Assembly (NCBI RefSeq): GCF_003573695.1
Contig: NC_039363.1
Span: 154,220,406-154,284,405, forward strand
Direction: 5' to 3'
Length of the DNA stretch: 64,000 nucleotides
Source: Papaver somniferum
Lineage: Eukaryota > Streptophyta > Magnoliopsida > Ranunculales > Papaveraceae
Position 1 is the first letter of the stretch, and the number at the start of each line of letters is the position of its first letter. The position numbers and the translations under genes were made by a program. The notes under the pieces are model-generated. The model did no database searches. It was not told the origin of the DNA and was given only the letters and a program-made list of their open reading frames with translations. Shown here piece after piece: positions 24,403 to 36,209 of the stretch.

Positions 24403-25107
24403 ATGCCTAAAGCTCCATTTGCCCAGCTATTAGTACCAACAAAGAAGGAATCGAACTTTAATGACATATTGGAGGTTTTTAAGCATGTTACCATAAACCT
24501 TTACTTATTAGATGCAATTAGGAAAATTCCTTCTCATGCCAAGTTCCTTAAGGATATGTGTACGGGAGAGCGAAAACTTAGCGTCCATAAGAAAGCCTTT
24601 TTAATTAGCTAGTCACGTAAGTTCAATCATTCAGAACACCACAGCTCCAAAGTACAAAGAACCAGGTTCCCCTACCATTGCTTGCACAATAGGTAACTTC
24701 TGGGTAGAAAAATCTTTACTTGACTTAGGAGCCAGTGTGAATTTACTACCATACCATGTGTACTTGCATCTAGTACTTGATGAAATGAAACCTACTCAGA
24801 TGACACTGCAGTTAGTTGATAGGTTTGTCAAAATTCCTTGAGGTGTTATCGAGGATGTTCTCATTGAGGTCGACAAATTTATTTATCCAGCGGATTTTGT
24901 TGTACTAGATACCCAACTTGTCCCCGACCCAGAGAACTATATACTTGTGATTTTAGGTCGCCCTACGTCTAATGTGATCATTAACTGTGGAAATGGTGTG
25001 ATGAATTTATCTTTTGGCAATATGACTATCGAGATGAAAATTTTTAATATCAGTAAGCTACCTCATGAGCTAGATGACACGTGTGTTGAAGAGGTGAATA
25101 TGATATA
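24403..25107 (+). pseudogene. E1 aspartic protease region
   Basis: The linker KFLKDMCTGERKLSVHKK (24530-24595) leads to a retropepsin-like domain: LDLGASVNLLPY (about 24718-24755, catalytic Asp in DLGA in place of the commoner DSGA or DTGA, a variant normal in this branch) and an ILGRP flap-side motif near 24950. In-frame stops at 24610 and 24838 and a lost segment in the ILGRP region break it. The closest relative in this window is the better-preserved protease of element B at 51173-52162. Confidence 0.82.
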
Positions 25108-25213
25108 AGCCTTAATTCATGAGTCATTACCAAACATATTGTCTTAAAACCCATTAGAAAGTTGCCTATCCCATTTTGGTTTAGACTTTGACGATGGTAG
25201 CACTATTGAACAA

Positions 25214-26785
25214 GTGAATGCTCTATTAGATTCTACCCATGTGTTAAACACTGATAGATGGAAATTTAGGTTCGAACTATTACCAGCTTCCGAGAATACC
25301 TTAATTCCTTGTTTAGAAGAGCCTCATAAAGTGGAACTCAAACCACTACCAGATACCCCGAAGTATGTGTTTTTAGGCCCATCTGAGACTTTACCTGTGA
25401 TTGTTGCTTCCGACTTGGATAGTGATCAAGAAAGTAGGCTAGTGACCGTACTTCAATACAATAAGGAAGTTTTAGGGTGGACTATAACAGATATTAATGG
25501 CATAAGTCCTACTATTTGTATGCATCAGATTCTTTTAGAAGAATACTTCAAACCTTCTAGGGAGATGTAATGTTAACTGAACCTAGCATGAAATAGGTAG
25601 TTCTAAAAGAGGTGCTTAAGTTGTTAGATGCGGGTAATATCTACCCAATTTCAGACAGTAAGTGGGTCAGCCCCGTTCAGGTTGTTCCCAAGAAATCAGG
25701 TGTCACTGTAGTCCAGAATGATAACAATGAGTTAATCCCAACCCAGCTGACCACGAGATGGCGTGTTTGTATTGACTATAGGAAATTGAACAAGGTCACA
25801 AGGAAGGATCATTTTCCCCTTCCTTTTACCGACCAAATGCTAGAGCGATTAGCTGGACATAGTCATTATTGCTTCTTAGATGGATACTCCGGTTATAATC
25901 AGATCGTTATTGCCCCAGAAGACCAAGAGAAACCACTTTTACATGTCCTTTTGGTACCTTTGCGTATAGACGCATGCCTTTTGGGCTTTGTGATACCCCT
26001 GCGACTTTTCAGCGTTGTATGATGAGCATATTTTCTGATATGGTAGAATGGTTTTTAGAGGTCTTATGGACTTTTCAGTATTTGGTTCATCTAATGATAA
26101 GTGCTTGCATCATTTGACATTAGTGTTGACTAGGTGTAAAGAAAAAAATTTAGTGCTTAATTGGGAAAATTGCAATTTCATGGTTAAATCAGGAATTGTG
26201 TTAGGGCACATCGTATCTTCAAAGGGTATAAAGGTAGACAAAGCTAAAGTTGACCTTATTAAGACTTTACAGGTCCCAAAAACTGTAGAAGATATTAGGA
26301 CATTCCTAGGTCATGCAGGTTTTTATCGTCGCTTCATTAAGGATTTTAGCTTGATTTCTAGACCTCTTTGAAATTTGCTTGAAAAAGATGTTAAGTTTGT
26401 TTTTTATGATGCTTGTTTAAAGGCTTTTGAGAATCTTAAGATTTTACTCACTACCGCCCCCTTAGTGCAGGCACCTAACTGGAACCTACCTTTTGAGATT
26501 ATGTGTGATGCTTCGGATTATGCTATAGGCGTTGTGTTAGGTCAGCGAGAAAATAAATTACTTCATGTGATTTACTATGCTAGCAAAACTCTGAATGATG
26601 CCCAACTGTACTATACAACTACCAAGAAGGAAGTGTTAGCCATTGCGTTTGCCTTGGATAAGTTTAGATCCTACCTATTAGGTTCTAAGGTCGTAATCTA
26701 TACCGATCATGCTGCTTTGAAATACCTTTTGTCGAAGAAATATACGAAACCTAGATTGATTAGATGGATCCTTTTGTTTCAATAA
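25214..26785 (+). pseudogene. E1 reverse transcriptase and RNase H
   Basis: The RT N terminus (25214-25570) leads into SPVQVVPKKSG, CIDYRKLNKVTRKDHFPLPF and LDGYSGYNQI (25660-25910). The active-site motif, normally FMDD-FSVFG, reads L-M-D-FSVFG near 26063-26088, so one catalytic aspartate codon is missing. Stops occur at 25570, 25596, 26020 and 26370. RNase H (26375-26785) has [26 protein letters not shown] and [11 protein letters not shown]. The protein cannot be functional as it stands. Confidence 0.9.
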
Positions 26786-28140
26786 TTTTCTCTAGACATT
26801 AGAGACAAAAAGGGTACAGAAAATATAATAGCAGATCACTTGTCTAGGCTTGTTGTGGATTCCCCTGACGGTTTCACTCATGTGAGGGATAGTTTTCCTG
26901 ATGAACAATTATTCTTTGTTTCCCAATCACCTTGGTATGCAAATACAGTGAATTGTCTTGTTACTGGTCGAATGCCTCAACACTGGGGTAAACAAGATCG
27001 TTCTAGGTTTTTAGCCGAGGTTAAGCATTTATATCGGGACGATCCGTATCTGTTTAAGTATTGTCCAAACCAGATTATTAGGAGATGTGTTCCTGAGAGT
27101 GACCAGTCCAGTATTATCTCCTTTTGTCATGAACATGCATGTGGGGGTCATTTTAGTGCTAAGAAGACTGCTGCTAAGATATTGTAGTGTGGATTTTACT
27201 GGCCCTCGTTGTTTAAAGACTCTCATAGTCATTGTGTTTCTTGTGAGCGTTGCCAGAAGTTAGTGACTACTTCCCGTAGAAATATGATGCCTTTGAACCC
27301 CATTTAGTGATTGAGGTCTTTGATGTGTGGGGGCATTGATTTTATGGGTCCATTTCCTAATTATTTGGGTTAACTTTACATACTTGTCGCTATAGAATAT
27401 GTGTGGTTCTGTGTAAAACAAATGATCACAGGGTCGTAGTCTAGTTTTTGAAAGAGAGGAGGTTCACATTTTTGTATCAGACTGTTTGTTTTTTAATGAA
27501 ACCATATGGTATTACCCACAAAGTATCTACCCCATATCACCCACAGACTAGTGGTCAGGTAGAGGTTTCTAATATGGAAATTAAGCGCATTTTAGAGAAG
27601 ACAGTTAATCCGAATAGGAAAGACTGGTCGTCGAGGCTTATTGATGCCTTATGGGCTTACCGTACTGCGTTTAAGACACCCATTGGAATGTCACCTTATA
27701 GTTTAGTATTTGGAAAGGCATGTCACCTGCATGTTGAGTTAGAGCATAGAGCCTATTGGGCTATTAAACAACTAAACTTTTCACTTGACAAGGCAGGAGC
27801 TCACAGAAATCTCCAGCTCAATGAGTTGGACGAGATCCGTAGAGATGTATAAGATAGTGCTAAGGAGTACAAGAACAAAATGAAACTTGTGCATGACAAG
27901 AATATTTTAGGAAAGTCATTTTCTCCAGGTCGAAAAGTTCTTATGTACGACACTCGTTTGCATCTATTTCCCGGGAAATTGCGCACTTGGTGGACCGGTC
28001 CTTTCGTGGTCCGCATTGTTTTTCCTCATGGCGCTGTTGAGATTGAGACACCACATGGTAGTAGTTCTTCAAGGGTTAACGGTCAGATATTGAAGCCCCT
28101 TTTAGAGCCTTTTCCTACAGAAGATGGTGGGGAGTCCCTC
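26786..28140 (+). pseudogene. E1 integrase and pol C terminus
   Basis: An H-H-C-C zinc domain (CHEHACGGH...CVSCERC, 27120-27255) is followed by a decayed catalytic core: GIDFMGPFPNYLG (about 27330-27368) and [15 protein letters not shown] (27525-27570), where the terminal catalytic Glu of the D-D-E set falls in [22 protein letters not shown] and [12 protein letters not shown] identify the Athila/Tat branch. A C-terminal GPFVVRIVFPHGAVEI...VNGQ-LKP segment (28000-28110) closes pol. Stops at 27186, 27307, 27370 and 27850 disable it. Confidence 0.88.
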
Positions 28141-28750
28141 TCAAGGACCATGTTTACCTTAATTGACCGTCGAGGCGGTTTGTATGCTGTATATTATTTT
28201 TGTAGATTTTTTGTTTCACTTCACCCATGTACTATCTTTACAACTTCTCTCTTTACTAATTCCTCATGTTACTTATATATTTGGTACTGTTCTTTAATTA
28301 GAAACATTGAGGACAATGTTAGATTTAAGTTTGGGGTGGGGAAAAAACTTTTTGTTAGTTTTTAGTTGCAATAAATAAACTCCAAAGCCTAGAAATTTGT
28401 TCCAATTAAGGATAGCACTAACAGATCTAAGTTGATGGAAGCATCTTGGTTGTAGGAGTTGAGGAACCCATAAAAGCATCTTGGATGGAAGCATCTGGTT
28501 GTAGAGTCTATTCATAAAATCACGGAGCTCTGGTGTTAGAAATAACATGGTAGTTTCGTCATATCTCATTGAGTCTTTTTCACCTTCTGTTTTTCTTTTA
28601 TTTGTTTTAAATATGTTTCTCTAAGTGATTTGGTGGGGAACGTGCATCGAATTGTTACCACTACTAGGGTGAAATAAAGTGATTGAATGCCACAAAAAAA
28701 AAAAAAAAGTTAGACCAGACCATCAGACCAGCCGGAATAAATTCAATAAA

Positions 28751-28858
28751 ATCGACCACTGGTTGTCTTGTATATTCCAGCTGAGTTGATCTAGAGTTAG
28801 GATTATCGACCACTGGTTCCCTTGTATATGCCAGTTGAGTTGATATTAGTCAGACCGG
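28751..28858 (+). repeat. 54-bp tandem duplication in E1 3' UTR
   Basis: Two units (28751-28804 and 28805-28858) both begin ATCGACCACTGGTT and include CTTGTATAT-CCAG-TGAGTTGAT. They differ at several positions, so the duplication is not recent. Confidence 0.75.
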
Positions 28859-29220
28859 TATCTCAGTGCATTAGGATAGGTTCGTCTTGGCAGTGGTCTT
28901 CAGATAGATATGGGAAACACCGTTCACCTTAGTCAACATCTAAAATCATCTATGTTTTTCTCTATATCCATCTTCTTAATCTATTCATGTGCTTTTTTGA
29001 TTCCGGATAATGACATCCATAGTGCGACTAAGCTCTGTCACTTATATATGAATTTTAGTATGTGAGTGCAAACTCGTGTACATCAATTGGAATTTCGCAT
29101 CAGGGTACTTCCTCATGTAGTCAATAAGAGTATGTCAACCAAGGAAGTTCTTTAGTGCTATTACAAGGTTCTGCATAGGTAGCTAGGGTTTGGAGTAAAG
29201 GTTTTGTGGGTACACCTCTT

Positions 29221-29510
29221 GTAAACCCTCCCGAGACTATAACTCGGCCACTAAGGCCACCTAGGGGTTCAAAGGCTTGTTGCACATGCTAAATGCAATA
29301 GCGATGCCTACGACAGTGAGTTAGGATTTTATTTTATAAATTAGATTTTCTCGAGGACTAGCAAAGTAAACCCTCCCGAGACTATAATTCGGCCACTAGG
29401 GCCACCTAGGGGTTCAAAGGATTGGTGCACATGCTAAGTGCAGTAGCGATGCCTGTGACAGTGAGTTAGGATTTTATTTTCTAGATTAGATTTGCTCGAG
29501 GACTACCAAA
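29221..29510 (+). repeat. 145-bp tandem duplication before the E1 polypurine tract
   Basis: Unit 1 (29221-29365) and unit 2 (29366-29510) both begin GTAAACCCTCCCGAGACTAT and end CTCGAGGACTA-CAAA. They are similar over their whole length with scattered changes. The CGAGGACTAGCAAA end is the sequence that normally leads into the polypurine tract in A and B, so one extra copy of the pre-PPT region exists here. Confidence 0.85.
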
Positions 29511-29529
29511 TAAGAATTTTGGGGGTATT
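29511..29529 (+). other. E1 polypurine tract region
   Basis: AATTTTGGGGGTATT immediately precedes the 3' LTR start TGATAGACAC. It would prime plus-strand DNA. The purine run is short and interrupted by T, typical for this branch. Confidence 0.7.
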
Positions 29530-30482
29530 TGATAGACACATTTTTATGTCTAATTTGTCTCGGTTCTATATATTGATAGTGCTCATTTTTGTACTTATCA
29601 TGGTGTTTTATGTGTGTAGGTATTTTTGGCCAATAAACATTTTTGGAAAAATTGGCTCGAAAAGTTGCTAAAGGCACCCTGAGGAATTGTTATTGGCGCC
29701 CGCGTTTTGGATAAGGGGCACCCCCAAGGCACCTGCTATCGGTACCCCTACTCTGGTTAGGGGAACACCTCTCCTTCTTCTTTAGTTTAAACAAAGTTAG
29801 GCGGGAAAAAAGGTCTCTCACCTGGGAGATCTTTTGGGAGGATTTCGGTGGAAATTTTGTCGGAGTTGGACGTGGGAAAGGATTTATATTGTCCTGTTAG
29901 ACCCAACCAGTGAATATATGATGATCATATTCGAGAAAGTCATGATATATCTTTTATTTAAGTAAAACAGGGAGTATTTATATTCTCGGATATTTTCAAT
30001 TTATAAAAGGAAGTACTGAGGATTTTACACTGAGATTCTAAAGTACTGAGTCCTTATTCGGTCTTGAGGGAGTATTGGAGAGGTTGGAGAGTCACAGCTG
30101 ACGCGTAGAGAGGATTCAGGGAAGAATAAAAGCCAAAGCTTTTGGAGAAAGAAAAGGTCGATAAAAAAAATCCCGAGAGATTTGAGGACTTGTGTGGTAT
30201 ATATAAAGTTTGTGGGAGTCGCAGAGGCGTTACAAAGTCATTGGAGCAATTTCAGAGATATTTAGAGCACCACATAGCCGAGAAGATCGAGTTGCAGGAA
30301 GTTACGTTTTCTGCTGCTGTTGAAGAACAAGTGTTACAAATAAGAAGAACGTCTCAAATCTGTAACACTGCTACACTGATTTCTTTGTAACAATTATACC
30401 AATTATAAACGAACTGCTTTATACCTTTTCATTATTTTAATCAACTTCTGGGCTATAAATATGTATTTTGAGCAAGTGATTA

Positions 30483-30780
30483 ACTACACCATATTTCACG
30501 TTTAGTAACTCCTTGTTTCAGTTACTAAATGGGAATCTATCCGTTACAAAAAAGGTGTAGCAAATTTTCGAAACCAACAGTTCGCCGTTACTAATCCTGG
30601 GTTGTGACGGATTTCGTAGTGGAAATTTGGCCGTTACCAAAGGAAAATTAGTAACCACGGCGCAACCGTTCCTAAAGTTTTACTAGGGTTACTAATATAT
30701 TGACTAGGTTAAAGTTGACTGACTCCTATTATCCTGGTAAAATTTAGTAGCACTTTTAGCCGTTAGTAAGCTTTTTGCAA
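30483..30780. repeat. left subterminal repeat region of the CACTA-like element
   Basis: Within 300 bp there are about eight occurrences of GTTACTAA, GTTAC or TTAGTAAC in both orientations (for example CCGTTACTAA near 30583-30593, TTAGTAACCACGG near 30650). Density drops sharply inward. Confidence 0.7.
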
Positions 30781-31129
30781 CTAAATAAAAAAGAAGGCCA
30801 GTCATCATTGACCTGGTCAAAATTAATTCACCACCCATTTTATTTTACCCTGTAAGTACCATATCACCTTGGAATTTTTGTCATTCAATCCGATTCAAAC
30901 ATTCATTTTACAAACTTTAAACATTCATTCTACATTCAAACATTCCACTCAAAAGAAGTCACTCTACTAGACATTCATTCCACAAAGAAAAAAGGGAAGC
31001 AAACATTGTTCAAATCATTATTTATGTTTATCAATTTGTTCAATGATACTTAGGTTCAATTGTCAGATGATTCATAACTGCCAAGTATAGGCAGGTGACT
31101 CTTTTCTCATCTTAAAATCTAAGAGTTCC

Positions 31130-32869
31130 AGCAGTGCCAACAAGATTACCTGAATCCACTTGTTTCTTTATCTAATTGGATATCAACTTGTCCTCAACAA
31201 TCCTGATAACTGCTTCTTCTGCAAGCAAGAAAACAATGGATTTAGAAATAGAGTTTTGCAAACTCTCGTATACCATATACACACAAGACAAAACATTTGA
31301 ACTTACTATGTTGGATTTCATAAGATAAGAAACAAGTAATACACAAGATTGAGTACTGATACAACATAGAACCTATATTGCAACAAAATGAAATACATTG
31401 TAATGGTTAATTACCCGATGCCCTCTTCTTCAGTTGTTCATCTAACATGATTAGTCACCACCAGAGATGGCTAGAGTTCTGCAAAAGCGATGCACAAGGG
31501 GAAAACTTAAACCCATACCAAACCACAACTTTAGTAAAATCACAATTGATAAAAAGATGAGCTGCAGTTTCAGTTTTCATGTTGTTACAAAAAATACAAT
31601 AGGAATCAAAGCGACTAGTAAAACTACTAAGTTTAGATCGCAAAAGAAAAGAGCATCAGCTGTTGTTCATTCTACAGCTCAAACATTCATAAGAATAAAG
31701 GGAACAAGATGGAGAGTCTAACGAAGAGTTTTACCTGAAAATGCACAAGATATAAGATTTGACAGGCCTTGTATAGAACGTACTTGCTTAATCAACCCTT
31801 TTGTGCCCCTGTAAACATAATTGTATATCAATTGTTAACGACGACACTATCAATAAACACCATAAAAATAAACGATAAACTTAAAAGAAACAACTATGCA
31901 AGATCATTGAGGAAAAATGAAAAGAAATAAGTCCTTGGTGGTTACATCCCTCATTGAATGATCTGGCAAGTCTAACATAAGTCCTGGTGCTATTTTTATA
32001 TTCGTGACTTCTACAATTTCAATTTTGTTCAAAACTCAATTAACTTGGAGCTACAGTACTGGTGGTAATTTCTCTAACAACCAGCTGTGTACAGTCAAGC
32101 ACCAAAATGAAGAGCTAGTACAAAAGCTACAGGACAGGAAAAATTTCCTAAGTGAAGAACAAAATACAAAAGCTACAGAACAACCAAAATTTATGCTAAT
32201 TTTATTTGCTGACATTATTAAATTGATACGCTAATGTCCACATCATTTTTGCACCTACTGGCTAAAAACTATCAAACAAATAATATAAAAATGTCAAAAA
32301 GCTACAGGACAAATAAAACACAAGCTACATGAATACAATTCCAAGATAAACAACATTTGTATATTGACTCACATTAGCTATTGACTCGAATTATGTCTCT
32401 CATGATGACCTGTTAGATTAGCATATGATAAGAACAACTGATGTGTGAGTACTCATAAAAAAAAAACTTTTGGATTACGAAATTACCTTCTTCGCTGGCA
32501 GATATTAAATGATTTGGGGATGGAACTCTTGCTTGTCTTCTAATATCAATCAAACGGTCGTTCCATGGCATTTCTTTGTAGCTTGCTTGGCTGGATACAA
32601 AAAAGTTTCAGTTTAGGAATCTCTAACGAAAAATATGAGTTACATTCAAATCAAAACCTGAAGTACATATAAAATCCTAATCATATAAACAATTAGATAA
32701 AATTATAATCTCACTATTAATAAGCAAAAGAGTTTTAACAACAATGTGAAAATTAAATCATTTAATAAGCAAAAGAGTTTTAACAACATCACACTGATTT
32801 CTAGAGTTTACATGTATACCTGCAGCCAGCTGTGGACTTTGTTCTGCATTTTCCTCGTGCCCTCTCCAT
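31130..32869 (-). pseudogene. exon-like blocks of an unidentified captured gene
   Basis: Read on the - strand, an ATG at 32867-32869 opens exon 1 (to 32820, donor CAG/GTATAC). A second block, 32590-32487, has acceptor GTATCCAG and donor AAG/GTAATT, and its phase joins exon 1 in frame. Further blocks with AG and GT borders lie at 31983-31946, 31808-31735 and, less clearly, 31438-31415 and 31216-31150. The first two blocks give a basic peptide including KEMPWNDRLIDIRRQARV. The last contains an in-frame stop. I do not recognise the family. Intron/exon texture suggests a captured genomic copy, not a cDNA. Confidence 0.35.
31455..31643 (-). pseudogene. zf-RVT-like fragment of a LINE-type protein
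   Basis: A 62-residue frame includes RSKLSSF and CIFCNNMKTETAAHLFINC, the C-x2-C...H-x4-C pattern seen at the C terminus of plant LINE ORF2 and related host proteins. It is isolated and lacks RT sequence upstream; it sits within intron-like DNA of the captured segment. Confidence 0.5.
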
Positions 32870-33949
32870 TTCACCTTAAAAAGAACTTGAAATGAGTTAC
32901 GAACTTACGGTAGAAATTTTTACACCAATGAAAAGGTAAACAACATTCTCCTTTGCAACTACCAAATAACAACAGAATTCTATGAAACAGATTCTAGTTG
33001 CATAATAGCCACATGACTATGCCGGGACACACCACCCTTGTGCGAGAAACGGATAAGAGAGAGTGTTGTACTACACAGATAGAGAGTAAGAACCTAGCCA
33101 AAAACACAATAATGGTATAATAGTTCAAACTGCATTAACTATATGTACAAAGCTAAACTCGCAGCACGATTTAAGTTACGCATACAATTGAGCAAGCCAA
33201 CTAAGAAAAAATGATTAAAGAAAGAGTCAAGAAAAGTACTAAGTTTGATCCATAACAAAGAACCATGAGGACATCCTGTACCCATCCATTAATTCATTTA
33301 CACTCGTGACATTGAAAAGAGAAAACAAAGAGATAACGTATAATTTGAATTATGCAAAACAGATACCCATTGAGGTAGTCGAGGTACGAATATACCGCCT
33401 ACAAGACAGATGAGAAAGTACAATCGAGCTTCAAATTGTACAAGGACAATTGGACATGATAGTTAAATGCCATATCAAATGTTCTTTCCTACACAAATTT
33501 TTTATGTTCTTCCAATGTCTACCTACATCTCTATATAAATCCTGACAAAATAATAGTATATGAACACCTCCTGTTAACAATTTTTTTCACCTGGGAGAGT
33601 ATGGGTGAAAAAATTATAAGGAAAAAGAACAGATATTGCCGGAATTGAAACAGAGGGAAACACCTATCAGCACGTTCGCAATGCTACAACCATAGTTGTA
33701 TGCAAGCAATAGACTTCCTAAAGCAATACAATACAAGAACAGCATCCAAGAACCCATACCACCTCAGCAACAGTATAAATATAACAGGAATAGACTCAGA
33801 CCATGACTCATGATCAAATAACAAAGAACACATCACGAATAAAAGTTTAGAGACCACACAATTGGGTAGAACATTATTTTATCAACTTTTCCTAGATGAG
33901 ATCTAACAAGAGAATGCTTTTTAACTAAAGGCTATTTGCACAGGGTACC

Positions 33950-34303
33950 TGTCAACGCAATCTTCCCAGACTCGGTTCCAAAGCAATATGCCAGACTCGG
34001 TTCCCCTGCCTCATCCTTCCTTTGGCATCAATTTAAGCCAATTCATACCATATGGAACTCGAAGAGGGGTTCCCAAACCGGTGAAGGGTCATTCTAGAAG
34101 CCTCCACATAAAGGAAGCAACTGTAGGTTCTTCTCCAATTCATCAATAACGGCTCTTCCACCGGCATGTATGCAGAAGTGGTCTAACGCAAGATTGAAAT
34201 CAGGAATGTAAGGTTTGACCTTATCATTGAAAAGCTTTTTCATGACCAAGTTGAGAAAAACAGAAGTTGTTCGCTGATTGGGAGAACGAACCAGTCCAGT
34301 CAT
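33950..34303 (-). pseudogene. 3-ketoacyl-CoA synthase (KCS) 3' fragment, captured
   Basis: The frame from 34303 reads KVKPYIPDF followed by [19 protein letters not shown], the highly conserved C-terminal block of plant KCS (very-long-chain fatty-acid elongation at the ER). It includes the catalytic His of HFCIHAGG. A one-base shift near 34105 moves it to another frame that continues with [21 protein letters not shown] and AKGRMRQGNRVW, again KCS. That part has a TAA where Tyr is usual (in AYIEAKGR). Upstream KCS sequence, including the active-site Cys, is absent. A dead fragment inside the transposon. Confidence 0.88.
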
Positions 34304-34433
34304 TGTCGCGCATCGAGTCTACAGAGTTTCCACAAAAGAAAAATTAGCGAGAACATCAATATATGATAGGACATGCTCTGACAACAAAAAATTAAGCAAT
34401 AACATTTACCATAACAACTTTAAAAATGCTTAC

Positions 34434-34985
34434 TGACTGACTTTCTTGGAGGATTTTCGTCTTGAAATATCCCTGACCTTGAACCCTGCATAATCCCAGG
34501 CATCTGTTCATTGTCACATAAGATAAAAAAAACTGAAAATAGGAAAAGAAATAAAATAAAGAACAATTAGAACCAACCATAGCAGCATGACCCATTGGCA
34601 AACCCAAACAAAAACTATCATTATAACGGGCATTTGGTACATCCCACTTGACATTCCACCTGACATACCACCTGAATCGGGCAAGAAGGCAACAGAGAAT
34701 GACAACAATGAGTCGACGAACAACGGAGAGTGACAACAATAGTCTATAAACAAAAATTAAATTGTAGTGGTGAAATTTTCAGCAAAGAGATGACTAATCC
34801 TAAATAAAGCATTGTCTTTAGCATGACAGGAAGAGGAAAGAAAAGGGGCTGTACCTTGTCCCATCACAGATCCGCTGAAATATGGTGAAGGTCCACCGGA
34901 CAAATGCATTGGTGGATAAGGGATTCCACCAGAAAGGTGGTTGCCATATTCATAATGATATACTGAGCTCCCAGAATATTAAAGC
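34434..34985 (-). pseudogene. spliced gene fragment resembling a RanBP2-type zinc-finger protein linker
   Basis: Three exon-like blocks on the - strand: about 34985-34855 (Tyr/Gly/Pro-rich, SGGIPYPPMHLSGG, donor CAAG/GTAC), 34671-34578 (acceptor GATTCAG, GGMSGGMSSGMYQMP, then in a shifted frame FCLGLPMGHAAM, donor ATG/GTTGGT) and 34503-34434 (IFQDENPPRKS). Blocks one and two join in frame. The Gly-Met-Tyr then LGLPMG-AAM then Pro/Arg-Lys order resembles, from memory, the linker before the zinc fingers in plant RanBP2-type zinc-finger proteins (At1g67325-like). The zinc fingers are not present. One indel in block two. Identity is tentative. Confidence 0.4.
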
Positions 34986-35959
34986 TGGTCAAGTAGAGGC
35001 CAAGGGATCCCCTGATCAGTAAGAGAAAAAATTCCAATTCATTGCATGCCTTTAAAATTTCATGAGCAAAACATTAAAGCTAAACAAGCCTTCTTATTCC
35101 CACCGCTTAATAAAACTAAATTGCATTAAAAACTCTACAATAAAGAAAATCAAAACCCAAACTCAAAACAAATAAGAAATCTAAACTAAAAATATGGAAA
35201 TCACAAAGTAGATTCAAATGTCTCAATGAAATCATACCTTCCATTTCCTTTTCATAGAAACCAATATACAAAACAGACTATGAAGTATCCAATGGTTTTC
35301 CAAACTTAGGTAATTTTTTAGCTGGTCCACCTTCTAGTGGCTATCAAACAACAGAAACAAAGTTAGGGTTCTTAACCATCTTCAAAATTAAATAAAGAAA
35401 TCTGATTTTACTAGTGTTCAGATCGATTGTTCCGATTATCCCAATGATTTAGAAGAAAGGATCCTTTACCTTGCAAAAGAAATTGCCGATTTCTAACTAA
35501 GATGTTCAAACGAATCCCATTAAGAACATCGCCTGAACATTAACTGAACTTCGAATTTGTAATAAAAATCAAACCAACAATGAAACATCACCTGATTAAG
35601 AACCTCGTGTAGATTAATCGAAATGATTTCATGCATTTGTTTTTAATCCGCATCATCCTGTAGATTAATCAAAGGAATCTCTTGCTCATCTATATAATTG
35701 AAACCTTAGATAAGAAACAGAAATCCTGGATCTAGGGTTCTACTGTAGAAATAAAACGAGAGGGTTATAAGAAAAATTGATTTAAGAAAAAGAAGAAGGC
35801 AGATTATGGCGCTGGTATCAGCGAAACAGTGTGATGGTGGTGAGTCGAGCAGAAGGAATAGAAGAAGAAGAAGTGGCTGCTCTGCTTGCTCGGTGAAGAA
35901 GGAATAGAAAAGAAGATAATGTGGTTGGACTGGAGAGGGGGAAGAATTATCTTTGAAGT

Positions 35960-36209
35960 TGAAAACAGTTACTAATATTTGGGCGGAAATATGAGGCCTT
36001 GTGTTACCCCGCACACGAACTCTAGGCACATTATTTTCCTAGCAGTTTCTAATAGTAACATGGGCTGGGCCGTTACTAAACTAGGCTTATTTCGAAACTG
36101 AACAGAAACGTTACTAAATTTTCGTAATTGAAATATCCAAGTTACGAATTAGTAACGGCAACATGTTGGTTACGAATTTTACTTACTAATCACAGAATAT
36201 GGTGTAGTG
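35960..36209. repeat. right subterminal repeat region of the CACTA-like element
   Basis: Contains CAGTTACTAA (35968), AATAGTAAC, CCGTTACTAA, ACGTTACTAAA, TTAGTAACGG and ACTTACTAATC, then the terminal inverted repeat. The mirror of the left subterminal region. Confidence 0.7.

Larger units (their letters stand above)
28141..29516 (+). other. E1 3' untranslated region with internal duplications
   Basis: It begins with GAGGACAATG followed by a TTTAAGTTTGGGGTGGGG tract (28309-28343), a marker found at the same place in elements A and B. An A run at 28693-28708, a 54-bp tandem duplication and a 145-bp tandem duplication follow. No coding frame is supported. Variable repeats in this position are known from Tat-type elements. 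Confidence 0.65.
30483..36209. mobile_element. CACTA-like DNA transposon carrying host gene pieces, in E1 3' LTR
   Basis: Ends are inverted: ACTACACCATATT on the left, AATATGGTGTAGTG on the right, so the right terminus read inward is CACTACACCATATT, the CACTA signature; the left lacks or has mutated its first C. Flanks are TTA and TAA, compatible with a decayed 3-bp duplication. Both ends carry many copies of GTTACTAA/TTAGTAAC, like the subterminal repeats bound by TNPA-type proteins in En/Spm elements. No transposase is seen, so it is non-autonomous. The interior holds fragments of at least two or three host genes on the - strand. A PIF/Harbinger origin (TWA target) is the alternative. Confidence 0.75.

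Noticed and set aside
35706..36029. 107-codon - strand frame near the CACTA-like right end
   Set aside because: Leu/Phe/Ser-rich, low complexity, overlapping subterminal repeats; no domain.
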